A model generated the notes under the pieces. The model did not search any database and was not told the origin of the DNA. It was given only the letters and a program-made list of their open reading frames with translations. From assembly GCF_017948455.1 (NCBI RefSeq), contig NZ_JAFFSU010000014.1, forward strand, positions 1-64,000: DNA of 64,000 bases, read 5' to 3'. Source of the DNA: Streptomyces sp. GESEQ-4. Lineage in GTDB: Bacteria > Actinomycetota > Actinomycetes > Streptomycetales > Streptomycetaceae. Positions 44,197-52,995 of this stretch are shown here, piece after piece (the first letter of the stretch is position 1; each line of letters opens with the position of its first letter). The position numbers and the translations under genes are program-made.

Positions 44197-44835
44197 TCAG
44201 GCCTTTTCCGGGGGGAGGCCGTGCGCGAAGACGTCGATCGCGCGGTCGGCCAGGTCTTCGAAGTCGTCCTCGAAGTCGTTCTCCGCCCAGTACAGCGAGA
44301 CCTCCATCAGACCGCCGATCAGGGACATCGCGTAGACGCGCACCTCCAGATCGTCGGCGGCGCGGCCGGTGCGCTCCGCGATCACCCGGCGCAGCAGCGA
44401 GGAGGTGACGGACATGCTCTCGATCATGCGGGCGCGCACGGCCGGCACCCGGGCCACCAGATGTGACCGGAGCCGGGTCACCTCGGGTTCCTCGGTCATC
44501 CCGAGCACGATGCTCTTCTTGAGCGCGTACCGCAGAGAGTCCAGCCAGGGCTCGTCCGCGGGCCGCCGCAGCAGCTCCTCCTCGATCAGCGGGTCGTACT
44601 CGTCCGTGAGGACGATGTCCTCCTTGGTCGGGAAGTAGCGGAAGACGGTCGACGGCGACACCTCGGCGCGGTCGGCGATCTGCTCGATCGTGGTGGCGTC
44701 GTACCCCTGCTCCTGGATCAGCTCGTACGTCGCCGTACGGATCGCCATCCGGGTCTTGATCTTCTTCCGCTCGCGCAGCCCCGGCCGGGGGCGGTCGTCG
44801 GAGGTGGGGGTACGTGCGGCCGTCATGGAGGTCAT
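44197..44835 (-). CDS. TetR family regulator
   Basis: The 212-residue protein has a TetR helix-turn-helix (about 25-75, with Q-I-A-D-R-A-E-V-S-P-S-T-V-F-R-Y-F-P-T-K) and a helical effector domain. It lies 7 bp downstream of the hemolysin III gene on the same strand, so the two form an operon. The palindrome TACGTAAC-N5-GTTACGTA upstream of that operon is the obvious binding site, which would make it autoregulatory. The ligand is unknown. ATG 44826 is an alternative start. Confidence 0.9.
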   Translation of the reverse strand: MTSMTAARTPTSDDRPRPGLRERKKIKTRMAIRTATYELIQEQGYDATTIEQIADRAEVSPSTVFRYFPTKEDIVLTDEYDPLIEEELLRRPADEPWLDSLRYALKKSIVLGMTEEPEVTRLRSHLVARVPAVRARMIESMSVTSSLLRRVIAERTGRAADDLEVRVYAMSLIGGLMEVSLYWAENDFEDDFEDLADRAIDVFAHGLPPEKA

Positions 44836-44842
44836 TGTCGGG

Positions 44843-45556
44843 CTATCCGTGCTGGTACGCCACCATCGAGATGCCCACGTAGTGCACGACGAACGCCGCC
44901 AGCGTGAAGGAGTGGAAGACCTCGTGGAAGCCGAACCACCGCGGTGACGGGTTGGGGCGCTTGATGCCGTAGATCACGCCGCCCGCGCTGTAGAGGAGGC
45001 CGCCCACGATCACCAGGACCAGCACGGCGATACCGCCGGCGCGCATGAAGTCCGGGAGGAAGAAGACCGCTGCCCAGCCCATCGCGATGTAACACGGGGT
45101 GTAGAGCCAGCGTGGGGCGCCGACCCAGAACACCCGGAAGAGGATGCCCGCGACCGCGGCTCCCCAGATGCCCCACAGCAGCACCTCGCCCTTGGCTCCG
45201 GGCAGCAGGAGCATCGTCAGCGGCGTGTAGGTGCCGGCGATGATCAGGAAGATGTTGGCGTGATCCAGCCTCCGCAGGATGCCGTCCATCCGGGGGCTCC
45301 AGTCGCCCCGGTGGTACAGCGCGCTGACTCCGAACAGCAGGCAGGCCGTCAGGGCGAAGATGCCGCAGGCGATGCGGCCTCGCGGCGAGTCGGCGAGGGC
45401 GGTGAGTGCGAGACCCGCGATGAGCACGGCCGGAAACATGCCGAGATGCAGCCAGCCCCGGAGCTTGGGCTTAATGGGATGCGGCAGTGCGAGCGCGTGA
45501 GGACGGAGGCCGTCGGCCGGCGTGTCCAGCGGCGCGTCGGAGGCGGACGCAGTCAT
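44843..45556 (-). CDS. Hemolysin III family (PAQR-like) membrane protein
   Basis: The 237-residue protein has seven membrane helices with the PAQR metal-site motifs: S-A-L-Y-H-R near helix 2, L-D-H-A-N-I-F, and G-F-H-E-V-F-H-S-F near the last helix. Bacterial members probably hydrolyse ceramide-like or phospholipid substrates, or regulate membrane fluidity; the hemolysin name is historical. It is the first gene of a TetR-regulated operon. ATG 45556 is chosen because the conserved P-H-P-I-K-P-K-L-R-G segment follows soon after. Confidence 0.9.
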   Translation of the reverse strand: MTASASDAPLDTPADGLRPHALALPHPIKPKLRGWLHLGMFPAVLIAGLALTALADSPRGRIACGIFALTACLLFGVSALYHRGDWSPRMDGILRRLDHANIFLIIAGTYTPLTMLLLPGAKGEVLLWGIWGAAVAGILFRVFWVGAPRWLYTPCYIAMGWAAVFFLPDFMRAGGIAVLVLVIVGGLLYSAGGVIYGIKRPNPSPRWFGFHEVFHSFTLAAFVVHYVGISMVAYQHG

Positions 45557-45570
45557 GCGGCCATCGTACC

Positions 45571-45591
45571 TACGTAACCGTAAGTTACGTA
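45571..45591. promoter_or_regulatory. TetR-type operator before hemolysin III gene
   Basis: TACGTAAC (45571-45578) and GTTACGTA (45584-45591) form a perfect 8-bp inverted repeat with a 5-nt centre, 14 bp upstream of the hemolysin III start. Such sites bind two TetR dimers or one dimer overlapping the promoter. It is the likely site of the TetR encoded in the operon. Confidence 0.65.
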
Positions 45592-45682
45592 TCAGTCTGC
45601 CTGGAAGACCGGAGCAGAGTGGCCATCGTCTCACGGGAGTTGGCGCCTCCCGCGTGCATGGTCACGCAAAGAGACGGTCTGC

Positions 45683-45783
45683 TGAACCCAACGTGCACGC
45701 AAAGCGTCGGGTTCAAGCGTGGCGATGCTCACTCCGCTCACCTGTGATGCCCTCTGGACAGATGGGCACTCGCATCGGATGAT
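45683..45783 (+). promoter_or_regulatory. pckG upstream region: inverted repeat and promoter
   Basis: This lies in the 45557-45893 gap. TGAACCC (45683-45689) pairs with GGGTTCA (45709-45715). Downstream, TGGACA (45755-45760) and GATGAT (45778-45783) are 17 bp apart and make a plausible promoter, leaving a leader of about 100 nt before the pckG GTG. CACGCAAAG also occurs twice near the repeat. These may bind a carbon-flux regulator; none is identified. Confidence 0.4.
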
Positions 45784-45893
45784 CAAATGAGTGCGGTCGG
45801 CACCGGATGAGCGCCAGCCAAGCCGCTGGGATGCATCCGGGTCGCAGCCCCCACGGGGCCTCCAACCAAAAAATCCCTCATCTAGGAGCAATC

Positions 45894-47717
45894 GTGGCGC
45901 GCGACATCGCGGCTCCCCCCGTCGTTCCCACCCACCACAAAGAACTGGTCTCGTGGGTGAACGAGATCGCTGAACTGACGCAGCCGGACAGCGTGGTCTG
46001 GTGTGACGGATCCGAAGCCGAGTACGAGCGACTGTGCGAGGAGCTCGTGGCCAAGGGCACCTTCAAGAGGCTCGACCCGATCAAGCGCCCGAACTCGTAC
46101 TACGCGGCCTCCGACCCGACCGATGTCGCCCGGGTCGAGGACCGCACCTTCATCTGCTCCGAGAAGGAAGAGGACGCGGGCCCGACCAACCACTGGAAGG
46201 CGCCCGCCGAGATGCGGGACATCTTCGCCGGCGAGAAGGGCCTGTTCCGCGGCTCCATGCGCGGCCGGACCATGTACGTCGTGCCCTTCTGCATGGGCCC
46301 GCTGGGCTCCCCGCTGTCCGCGATCGGCGTCGAGATCACCGATTCGGCGTATGTCGCCGTCTCCATGCGCACGATGACCCGGATGGGCCAGCCGGTCCTC
46401 GACGAGCTGGGCACCGAGGGCTTCTTCGTGAAGGCCGTCCACTCACTGGGCGCCCCGCTGGCCGAGGGGGAGGCGGACGTGGCCTGGCCGTGCAACCAGA
46501 CCAAGTACATCTCCCACTTCCCGGAGTCCCGCGAGATCTGGTCCTACGGCTCCGGCTACGGCGGCAACGCCCTGCTCGGCAAGAAGTGCTACGCCCTGCG
46601 CATCGCCTCCGTCATGGCCCGCGACGAGGGCTGGCTCGCCGAGCACATGCTGATCCTCAAGCTCACGCCACCGCAGGGTGAGTCCAAGTACGTCGCCGCC
46701 GCCTTCCCGAGCGCCTGCGGCAAGACCAACCTCGCCATGCTGGAGCCGACGATCTCCGGCTGGACGGTCGAGACGATCGGCGACGACATCGCGTGGATGC
46801 GGTTCGGCGAGGACGGCCGGCTGTACGCCATCAACCCTGAGGCCGGCTTCTTCGGCGTCGCGCCCGGCACCGGTGAGCACACCAACGCCAACGCGATGAA
46901 GACGCTGTGGGGCAACTCCGTCTTCACCAACGTCGCGCTGACGGACGACGGTGACATCTGGTGGGAGGGGATGACCGAGGAGACCCCCGCCCACCTCACG
47001 GACTGGAAGGGCCGGGACTGGACGCCTCAGTCCTCGGAGCCCGCCGCCCACCCCAACGCCCGCTTCACCGTCCCCGCCTCGCAGTGCCCGATCATCGCGC
47101 CCGAGTGGGAGGACCCCAAGGGCGTGCCGATCTCCGCGATCCTCTTCGGCGGGCGACGCGCGACGGCCGTACCGCTGGTGACGGAGTCCTTCGACTGGAA
47201 CCACGGTGTCTTCCTCGGCGCGAACGTCGCCAGCGAGAAGACCGCCGCCGCCGAGGGCAAGGTCGGCGAGCTGCGCCGCGACCCCTTCGCCATGCTGCCG
47301 TTCTGCGGCTACAACATGGGCGACTACATGGGGCACTGGGTCGAGGTCGCCAAGGACAAGGACCCGGCCAAGCTGCCGAAGATCTACTACGTCAACTGGT
47401 TCCGCAAGAACGACGAGGGCAAGTTCGTCTGGCCCGGCTTCGGCGAGAACAGCCGCGTCCTGAAGTGGATCGTGGAGCGGCTGGAGGGCAAGGCGGAGGG
47501 TGTGGAGACGCCGATCGGGATCCTTCCGGCGAAGGGTGCGCTGGACACGGAGGGGCTTGAACTGGGCGAGGAGGAACTGGACTTCCTGCTCACCGTGGAC
47601 AAGGAGGTCTGGCGTGAGGAGGCGGCGCTGGTGCCCGAGCATCTGAATACGTTCGGTGAGCACACGCCGAAGGAGTTGTGGGATGAGTACCGGGCGTTGG
47701 TGGAGCGCCTGGGGTAA
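45894..47717 (+). CDS. pckG: Phosphoenolpyruvate carboxykinase (GTP)
   Basis: The 607-residue enzyme converts oxaloacetate and GTP to phosphoenolpyruvate, GDP and CO2, the entry step of gluconeogenesis. The GTP-type signature F-P-S-A-C-G-K-T-N-L-A is present near residue 270, together with the N-terminal substrate region H-W-K-A-P and the R-D-P-F-A-M-L-P-F-C-G-Y-N segment. Length is typical. AGGAG lies 6 nt before the GTG 45894; an ATG frame upstream has no ribosome site. Confidence 0.95.
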   Translation: MARDIAAPPVVPTHHKELVSWVNEIAELTQPDSVVWCDGSEAEYERLCEELVAKGTFKRLDPIKRPNSYYAASDPTDVARVEDRTFICSEKEEDAGPTNHWKAPAEMRDIFAGEKGLFRGSMRGRTMYVVPFCMGPLGSPLSAIGVEITDSAYVAVSMRTMTRMGQPVLDELGTEGFFVKAVHSLGAPLAEGEADVAWPCNQTKYISHFPESREIWSYGSGYGGNALLGKKCYALRIASVMARDEGWLAEHMLILKLTPPQGESKYVAAAFPSACGKTNLAMLEPTISGWTVETIGDDIAWMRFGEDGRLYAINPEAGFFGVAPGTGEHTNANAMKTLWGNSVFTNVALTDDGDIWWEGMTEETPAHLTDWKGRDWTPQSSEPAAHPNARFTVPASQCPIIAPEWEDPKGVPISAILFGGRRATAVPLVTESFDWNHGVFLGANVASEKTAAAEGKVGELRRDPFAMLPFCGYNMGDYMGHWVEVAKDKDPAKLPKIYYVNWFRKNDEGKFVWPGFGENSRVLKWIVERLEGKAEGVETPIGILPAKGALDTEGLELGEEELDFLLTVDKEVWREEAALVPEHLNTFGEHTPKELWDEYRALVERLG

Positions 47718-47737
47718 GGGTCCCCCTTCGCCGTTGG

Positions 47738-47790
47738 CGGGTGCGGGTGTGTGGGGGCTGGTCGCGCAGTTCCCCGCGCCCCTAAGGGGG
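47738..47790. repeat. Dispersed GCGCAGTTCCCCGCGCC element
   Basis: A full copy of the dispersed element (GGGGGCTGGTCGCGCAGTTC, then CCCGCGCCCCTAAGGGGG) fills the convergent gap between pckG and the coiled-coil gene and overlaps the latter's last codons. The end can fold into a hairpin and may act as a terminator. Confidence 0.8.
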
Positions 47791-48393
47791 TTGCTCTGAA
47801 CGCCCCTCCAAGTAGCGGGTGTGGGTTTCCTGGCGCCTTGCCTCCGCCTCCCGCAGTGTTGCCGCCAAGCTCTGGGCTTCCTTCTTCAGGAGGCCCAGTT
47901 GGCGTTCCAGGTGGAGTTCGGGGGAGTCGGTGCCGGGGGACATCCGGGTCCACCAGCGGGTTCGGGCGAAGGTGTCCACGGCCTCGGGGAGGTCGCGGCG
48001 GACCATGCGGGAGAGGGCGTGGACGGCCTCCGGGTCGTGGGCGAGCAGCTCCTTGCCCCAGCCGTGGTCCAGCAGGGCGGTGAGCAGCTCGGTCAGTTCA
48101 CGGAGGCGCGCCGCGGCCGTGACCGAGAGGTCGATGTCCGTGAGGTAGCCGCGGAGTGTGTCGAAGTCCTGGCGCAGTTCGTCCAGTTGGGCCGACGGGT
48201 CCGGGAAGTCCGGCAGGGGCGGGCGCTCCGGCGGGGCGATCAGCGCGCCCGCGCCGTACAGGCCGGCGACGACCACTGGCCAGTACGGGCCCGCCACTCC
48301 CGTGAAGGTCAGCACCACGCCGAGCAGCCCGCATGCGCTGCCCGCGATGTTCTTGCGGGACTCCAGGTAGCCGAGGAATCTACTGGTAGCCAC
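47782..48393 (-). CDS. Membrane coiled-coil protein of the TelA operon
   Basis: The 203-residue protein has two N-terminal membrane helices (about 15-60), a cytosolic helical region, and a C-terminal coiled coil rich in Glu, Arg and Leu. No enzymatic motif is recognised. It is the last of four overlapping genes with TelA, and its start overlaps the VWA gene's end by 14 bp. A membrane scaffold role is inferred from context only. Confidence 0.75.
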   Translation of the reverse strand: MATSRFLGYLESRKNIAGSACGLLGVVLTFTGVAGPYWPVVVAGLYGAGALIAPPERPPLPDFPDPSAQLDELRQDFDTLRGYLTDIDLSVTAAARLRELTELLTALLDHGWGKELLAHDPEAVHALSRMVRRDLPEAVDTFARTRWWTRMSPGTDSPELHLERQLGLLKKEAQSLAATLREAEARRQETHTRYLEGRSEQPP

Positions 48394-49939
48394 GGATCTC
48401 CTCGAAGGCGCCGTCCAGTGAGCCCTGCTGGGCGTCGAAGAGGCGGCCGCCGGTGAGTTCGGCGATGTGTTCCAGTTCCGATCGGTCGGAGTCGCCGAAG
48501 AGGATGGGGAAGACGGGGATCTTCTTGCTGTCCCGGTCGAGCCCGGCGTAGAAGGCGTCGAACTCGGAGGCCTTCGCGCCGGTCGTGTTCTCGCCGTCCG
48601 TCATCAGCACGATCGACGTGAACGTGTCGCGGTCGGTGCCGAGATGGTCGTACGCCTTCTGAAGTGATGTGAAGATCGCGGTGTCGCCCTCGGCCGTGAG
48701 TGTCGCGGTGTCCTGGCGGATCGCGTTGAGCCCGGTCTCCGGGGCGGCCGGTTCGACGACATGCGTGCGCACGCTCTTCACGTCCGAGCCGAAGGGCATG
48801 AGGGTGACTTCTTCGCGGTCCCGGAAGTCGGCGGTGAGGGCGGTGAGGGCCCGCTTGAGGTCGGCGAGCCGGTCGCCCTCCATGGAGCCGGAGGTGTCGA
48901 GGACGTAGACGGTCCGGGACGGGCGGCGCAGGTCGTTCTCGTACGAGTCGAGGAGGCCGTCGGCGACGGACCGGCTGCCGGGGAAGGGCAGTTCGCGGCG
49001 GCGGTCGGTGTCGAGTCCGGCCGCGGGCCGTACGTCGGCGACGACGGGCCGGCGGTGGGTGCGCTCGGTGATCGCGCGCTGGGTCTCCGGTGTGCGCAGG
49101 GCCTCGGTGAGGCGGCGGACGTCGTCGCGGGTCTCGGCGTTCGTGGCGGCGAGGGAGGAGAGCGGGTAGTCGGCGGTGACGACGCCGTCGCGCGGGCGGA
49201 TCACGGTCAGGCCCGGGATGCCCTTGAGGACGGACTCGTAGTTGAGGAGCGCGTCGATGTCCCCGCGCCGGTCGTAGGCCGCCGCGAGCCAGCCCGACGA
49301 ACCCGACGTCAGCTTCTGCCCCTTGAAGAACTCCTTCAGCCGCCCGGTCGCCTTGGTGACGTCCGCGTCCGTGAGGGCGGACTGGGCGCCGGAGAGCGCG
49401 GAGGCGACGGAGACGAGCGTCGAGAAGCCGGAGTTGGAGCGGGCCGGGTCGGTCATGCCGTACGTCAGTTTCCCGTCCCGCACGGCCTCCTCGACCTGGG
49501 ACCAGGTGACGTCCTCGGGCTTCCAGCCGAGTTCCTCGACGGTCGCCGCCTTGACGCCTATGGCGACCGGGCTGGACATGACGGGCGTCTCCGACACGAC
49601 CTTCTTCGCCGCGTCGGGCCGTAGCCGCAGATAGTCGTTGGAGGACAGCCACAGCGCGTCGAACTGGCCGTCCGCCTGCCCCTTCGCCAGCAGATCCACG
49701 GCGTCCAGGGTGCCCATGTACGTCGGCCGGACCTTGATGCCGGTGTCCTTCTCGACCTGGGCGAGGACCTCGGTCATGTCGCTCAGCTCACTGGAGGCGA
49801 GGACACGGAGGGTGCCCGGCTTCGCGGGCCCGGGGACGCCGGGCGTCGGGAAGTCCGTCGGGTCTCCTCCCTGTCCCGTGCAGGCGGTGAGCAGGGCGGC
49901 AGCCGCGGCGAGGACACCTATAGCTGTACGACGTCTCAT
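48380..49939 (-). CDS. Lipoprotein with solute-binding and VWA domains
   Basis: The 519-residue protein begins with a lipoprotein signal (L-L-T-A-C). A type 2 periplasmic-binding fold follows (about 45-320), then a von Willebrand A domain (about 340-515). The MIDAS site D-T-S-G-S is present, with V-L-M-T-D-G-E-N-T further on. It should be tethered outside the membrane and bind a protein or metal-dependent ligand. Its start overlaps the TelA stop (ATGA) after GGAGGG. The fusion of these two folds is unusual. Confidence 0.85.
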   Translation of the reverse strand: MRRRTAIGVLAAAAALLTACTGQGGDPTDFPTPGVPGPAKPGTLRVLASSELSDMTEVLAQVEKDTGIKVRPTYMGTLDAVDLLAKGQADGQFDALWLSSNDYLRLRPDAAKKVVSETPVMSSPVAIGVKAATVEELGWKPEDVTWSQVEEAVRDGKLTYGMTDPARSNSGFSTLVSVASALSGAQSALTDADVTKATGRLKEFFKGQKLTSGSSGWLAAAYDRRGDIDALLNYESVLKGIPGLTVIRPRDGVVTADYPLSSLAATNAETRDDVRRLTEALRTPETQRAITERTHRRPVVADVRPAAGLDTDRRRELPFPGSRSVADGLLDSYENDLRRPSRTVYVLDTSGSMEGDRLADLKRALTALTADFRDREEVTLMPFGSDVKSVRTHVVEPAAPETGLNAIRQDTATLTAEGDTAIFTSLQKAYDHLGTDRDTFTSIVLMTDGENTTGAKASEFDAFYAGLDRDSKKIPVFPILFGDSDRSELEHIAELTGGRLFDAQQGSLDGAFEEIRGYQ

Positions 49940-51111
49940 GTGAGCCCTCCTTCGAGCGCGCCCTGTGAGCGGCTGCGCTCCAAGTAGGCGCTGGCGTGCT
50001 GGAGTTCGGAGGTGAGGGACTCCACGGTCGACGCCATCGCCTCGGTGGCCTGCACCTTGTAGGAGTCGATGGCGTCCAGGGTGCGGTAGATCTGCTGGAA
50101 CGCGGTGCGCAGCGTCTCCGCGCCGACGGCCGGGTCGGCGGCGATGCGCTGGATCTCGCCGCTCTGTGTGGCCAGCATCTCCGCGTTGCCCCGGATGAGG
50201 TCCTCGGTGGTGCCGCGCAACGCGTTGACCTGGTCGACGACCTTCTTCTGGTTGTCGAGCGCGGAGGCGAGCATCACCGAGATGCGCAGCGCCGAGACGG
50301 TGGTCGTGGCGGCCCGGTCGACGCCCTTGATCAGCTCCTCGTTGTTGCGTCGTACGACGTCCATGGCGAGGTAGCCCTGAGCGCACACCGCGAGCTGGGT
50401 GAGCAGGTCCTGGTGCTTCTGCCGGACGGGGAAGAGCACATCGGCACGGAGACTGTCGGCCGCTTGCGGATCGGTGGCTTCCACCCCGCCGATGTGCTGC
50501 TCGACGGCCGTGTCCAGGGCCTCGGTGAGGACGACGTACTCCTGGAGCTTGCCCATGGTCTCCCAGAGGCGGACGCGCTCGGTCTGCAGCGCGGCGTTGT
50601 CGCGGCGCAGTTCGTCCTGGCCGCCGCGCAGCGAGCCGACGATCTTGTTGAGGGTGTTCTGCGAGGAGGCGTACTTGGCGACGTGGTCGCGCAGCTTGTT
50701 GCCGCCGGGCAGCTTGGACAGGAACTTGCGGCCCTTGCTCGCGGGCAGGTCACGCGGGTCCAGGTCCTCCACCACCCGCCGCAGCTCGACGAGCGAGCCG
50801 GCCACCTTCGACTGGGCGTCACCGCCCTTGTCGGGGAGGCTGCGCACCGTGCGCTCCAGCATCCGGTTGGACTGGGCGGCGGCGCTGCGCATCTCGCCCG
50901 CGCCGAGGCTGGTGATCTCGCCGACCTTGCCGGCGAACTCGGGCGAGCGTGCGTCGAGGGAGGCGAGCCCCTCGATGTAGGCGGAAGCCTTGTTCGCCAT
51001 GTCGTCGCGGACGCTGTCGTCGACGGGCACGAGCCCGCCGGCCTTCTCCCGCGGCACGGCGGCGACGGGCTCGGGCGGAGTGAGGACGAACGTCTCGTCG
51101 TTGCTGGTCAT
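49936..51111 (-). CDS. TelA-family toxic anion/stress resistance protein
   Basis: The 391-residue, almost wholly helical cytosolic protein matches the TelA family associated with tellurite and toxic-anion resistance, though the mechanism is poorly known. The family pattern includes L-P-G-G-N-K-L-R-D, Q-T-E-R-V-R-L-W, and N-N-E-E-L-I-K-G-V-D-R-A near the end. It lies 15 bp after the solute-binding protein gene and overlaps the VWA gene. There are no terD or terC genes here, which sets this operon apart from classical ter loci. Confidence 0.88.
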   Translation of the reverse strand: MTSNDETFVLTPPEPVAAVPREKAGGLVPVDDSVRDDMANKASAYIEGLASLDARSPEFAGKVGEITSLGAGEMRSAAAQSNRMLERTVRSLPDKGGDAQSKVAGSLVELRRVVEDLDPRDLPASKGRKFLSKLPGGNKLRDHVAKYASSQNTLNKIVGSLRGGQDELRRDNAALQTERVRLWETMGKLQEYVVLTEALDTAVEQHIGGVEATDPQAADSLRADVLFPVRQKHQDLLTQLAVCAQGYLAMDVVRRNNEELIKGVDRAATTTVSALRISVMLASALDNQKKVVDQVNALRGTTEDLIRGNAEMLATQSGEIQRIAADPAVGAETLRTAFQQIYRTLDAIDSYKVQATEAMASTVESLTSELQHASAYLERSRSQGALEGGLT

Positions 51112-51126
51112 GTACTGCTTCCCCCC

Positions 51127-52191
51127 TTATCCGCGCGCCCGTCGCGCCAGCTCGTGCAGCACCTTGGAGGTGGGCACGGGCGCCTGGCGGACGCCGGTCA
51201 GTTCGTGCTTGAGGTAGGTGGTGTCCGCGGCGAACTCGGTGGCCTCGCCCTGCGGGCGGAACCCGTGCCGGACCTCCAGCTTGCGCAACCGCGGGTCCGT
51301 GGAGAGGAGTTCGGCGAGGGCCTTGCCGTCGTCGGTGAGCGGTACGACGGTGTGGTCGCTGTTGACCGTGGTGTCCGGGTAGAGGACGACCAGGTCATCG
51401 GGGGTTTGTCCCTCCGTCAGCAGGGACGCGACCTGGGACTCGTAGACCACCACGAGCGGGTTGCCGGCGCCGCTGACGAAGTCCCGGAAGACGGCGTCAC
51501 TGCTGGACTGCTGGGCGCCCTGCACGCTGACGAGCTTGTGCAGCAGCGGGGCGGTGCGGTCGATCTCGGTGCCGGAGGCGACGACCTTTCCGCCGTTCTC
51601 GACGTAGGAGGCGGCGGCGAGGTAGAGGGCGCCGGAGTTGGAGCTCTCGGGGTCGGTGCTGGACAGATACAGCGTGCCCGTCAGCTCTCCGTACTTGTCG
51701 GCGCCCTTGAGCTGCTGCCAGGTGCGGTCCGCGCGGGCGGCGTCCAGGTAGGCGCTCATCTTGAGCGTGCCCCGGTGCGACTCGTCCAGCGTGGCGAGCC
51801 CGTTCGCCTTGAGCACCTCGGCGGCGTTCTTGTGCGCCACGACGACGAGGGGGGAGTAGAAGGGGCGCGGGAGGGTTCCCGACACCTTGTACTTCGCGGC
51901 CAGTTCGACGGCCGGTGCCTGGCTCGACGGCAGTGCGAGGTCGTACCCCTCGAGGTTGAGCCCTTCCATGGCCCAGGACCCGGAGGTCTCGGCCTTCACT
52001 GTGTAGCCCTTGGCGGCAAGGGCGTCCACCACCTCGGGATCGGCGAAGAACTCTGCCTTCTCCGACCCGATCACCGCGCGCACGGTCTTCGTTGCCGTGC
52101 CCTTGTCCTCGCCTTGTCGGCCTGCCACGACGGCTGCCACCACTCCGCCGATCAGCAGCACCGCGAGGAAGATCCCTGCGATACGTCTCAC
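51127..52191 (-). CDS. Membrane-anchored solute-binding-fold protein
   Basis: The 354-residue protein has an N-terminal membrane helix (I-A-G-I-F-L-A-V-L-L-I-G-G-V-V) and a type 2 periplasmic-binding-like domain (about 40-330). The domain resembles that of the VWA lipoprotein in the same operon. It has no lipobox, so it is probably a signal-anchored extracellular receptor. Start GTG 52191 is chosen at the membrane segment; ATG 52269 would add 26 residues. It is the first gene of the TelA operon. Confidence 0.78.
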   Translation of the reverse strand: MRRIAGIFLAVLLIGGVVAAVVAGRQGEDKGTATKTVRAVIGSEKAEFFADPEVVDALAAKGYTVKAETSGSWAMEGLNLEGYDLALPSSQAPAVELAAKYKVSGTLPRPFYSPLVVVAHKNAAEVLKANGLATLDESHRGTLKMSAYLDAARADRTWQQLKGADKYGELTGTLYLSSTDPESSNSGALYLAAASYVENGGKVVASGTEIDRTAPLLHKLVSVQGAQQSSSDAVFRDFVSGAGNPLVVVYESQVASLLTEGQTPDDLVVLYPDTTVNSDHTVVPLTDDGKALAELLSTDPRLRKLEVRHGFRPQGEATEFAADTTYLKHELTGVRQAPVPTSKVLHELARRARG

Positions 52192-52304
52192 GTCCGGAGC
52201 GTGCTCGCGGAATCCAACGTTCCCCGTTGCCCCGGGTGAACGGAAGGTGACACGACCGTCCCGGTACACAACGGGAACCAGCGCATCTTAAAAGGCGGCA
52301 CTGC

Positions 52305-52361
52305 AACGCCCTAAAGGGGCGCGGGGAACTGCGCGAACGACCCCCACGCACCCGCAGCCGC
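52305..52361. repeat. Dispersed GCGCGGGGAACTGCGCGA element
   Basis: The copy AAAGGGGCGCGGGGAACTGC, then GCGAACGACC, lies upstream of the TelA operon and between same-strand genes. It accounts for most of the 282-bp gap, with no gene visible. Confidence 0.8.
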
Positions 52362-52473
52362 GCAACAACCGCAAGCCCTACGGCGAACCGCCCCGGCCCA
52401 AGCCAACGCAGTGCTATGGCTCCCGGTCCGCGCGTCGCTGCGGGTGCACGCGGACCGGGGCCGTTCGGGGGGA

Positions 52474-52893
52474 TCAGCCGACGCCGGTCAGTTTCTGCGG
52501 CTCGGCCAGCGCGGCGGCATGCGCGTCCATGCGCTCGGCGGCCAGAATCGCCGCCGCCGTATCGGCACGGGCCGCGGCGACGACGAGCGCGCGTCCCGCG
52601 AGGGCGTGCGCGCGCCGGTGCAGGGACGTGGCCTGCGGTCGGCCGGCAGCAGGCAGTGCCCGCACCGTCGCCCCACCTCGCAGTCGGCTCACCTGCTCCA
52701 CGAGCCGCTCCGCAGCCGTGTCCAGATCGCCGGACGGCGCATGCGCGCGCAGTTCGTCGGTGATCGCGAGGAGCGCGGCGAGATGGCCCGCGAGCTGGAT
52801 GTCCAGCTCCTCCTCACGGGACCGGTGGGGGAAGTCCGAGGACGTGCCGGCCATCGAGCTGTGGACCGACTTGGTGCGGATCGGTTCGTACAT
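52474..52893 (-). CDS. Alanine-rich helical protein, function unknown
   Basis: The 139-residue cytosolic protein is mostly alpha-helical and Ala/Arg-rich. Its region E-E-E-L-D-I-Q-L-A-G-H-L-A-A-L-L begins after about 30 residues. No family is recognised. ATG 52893 is chosen because AGGAGG lies 8 nt upstream. The promoter upstream contains an inverted repeat, so it is probably regulated. Confidence 0.7.
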   Translation of the reverse strand: MYEPIRTKSVHSSMAGTSSDFPHRSREEELDIQLAGHLAALLAITDELRAHAPSGDLDTAAERLVEQVSRLRGGATVRALPAAGRPQATSLHRRAHALAGRALVVAAARADTAAAILAAERMDAHAAALAEPQKLTGVG

Positions 52894-52924
52894 GGGGATG
52901 GCCTCCTGTGCTCTGACAGAAGTC

Positions 52925-52953
52925 ATCCTAGCTTAGATTTCGTCTAAAGTTGA
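52925..52953 (-). promoter_or_regulatory. Promoter with TTAGA inverted repeat in spacer
   Basis: On the minus strand TCAACT (52953-52948) and TAGGAT (52930-52925) are 17 bp apart. The spacer holds TTAGA-N5-TCTAA (52933-52947), a palindrome that would let a repressor block the promoter of the gene at 52893. The -35 is weak, which is typical of a regulated promoter. Confidence 0.45.
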
Positions 52954-52995
52954 GCGCTTCACAGAACCGGATCACGTGTCCACACTGCGTGAGCG

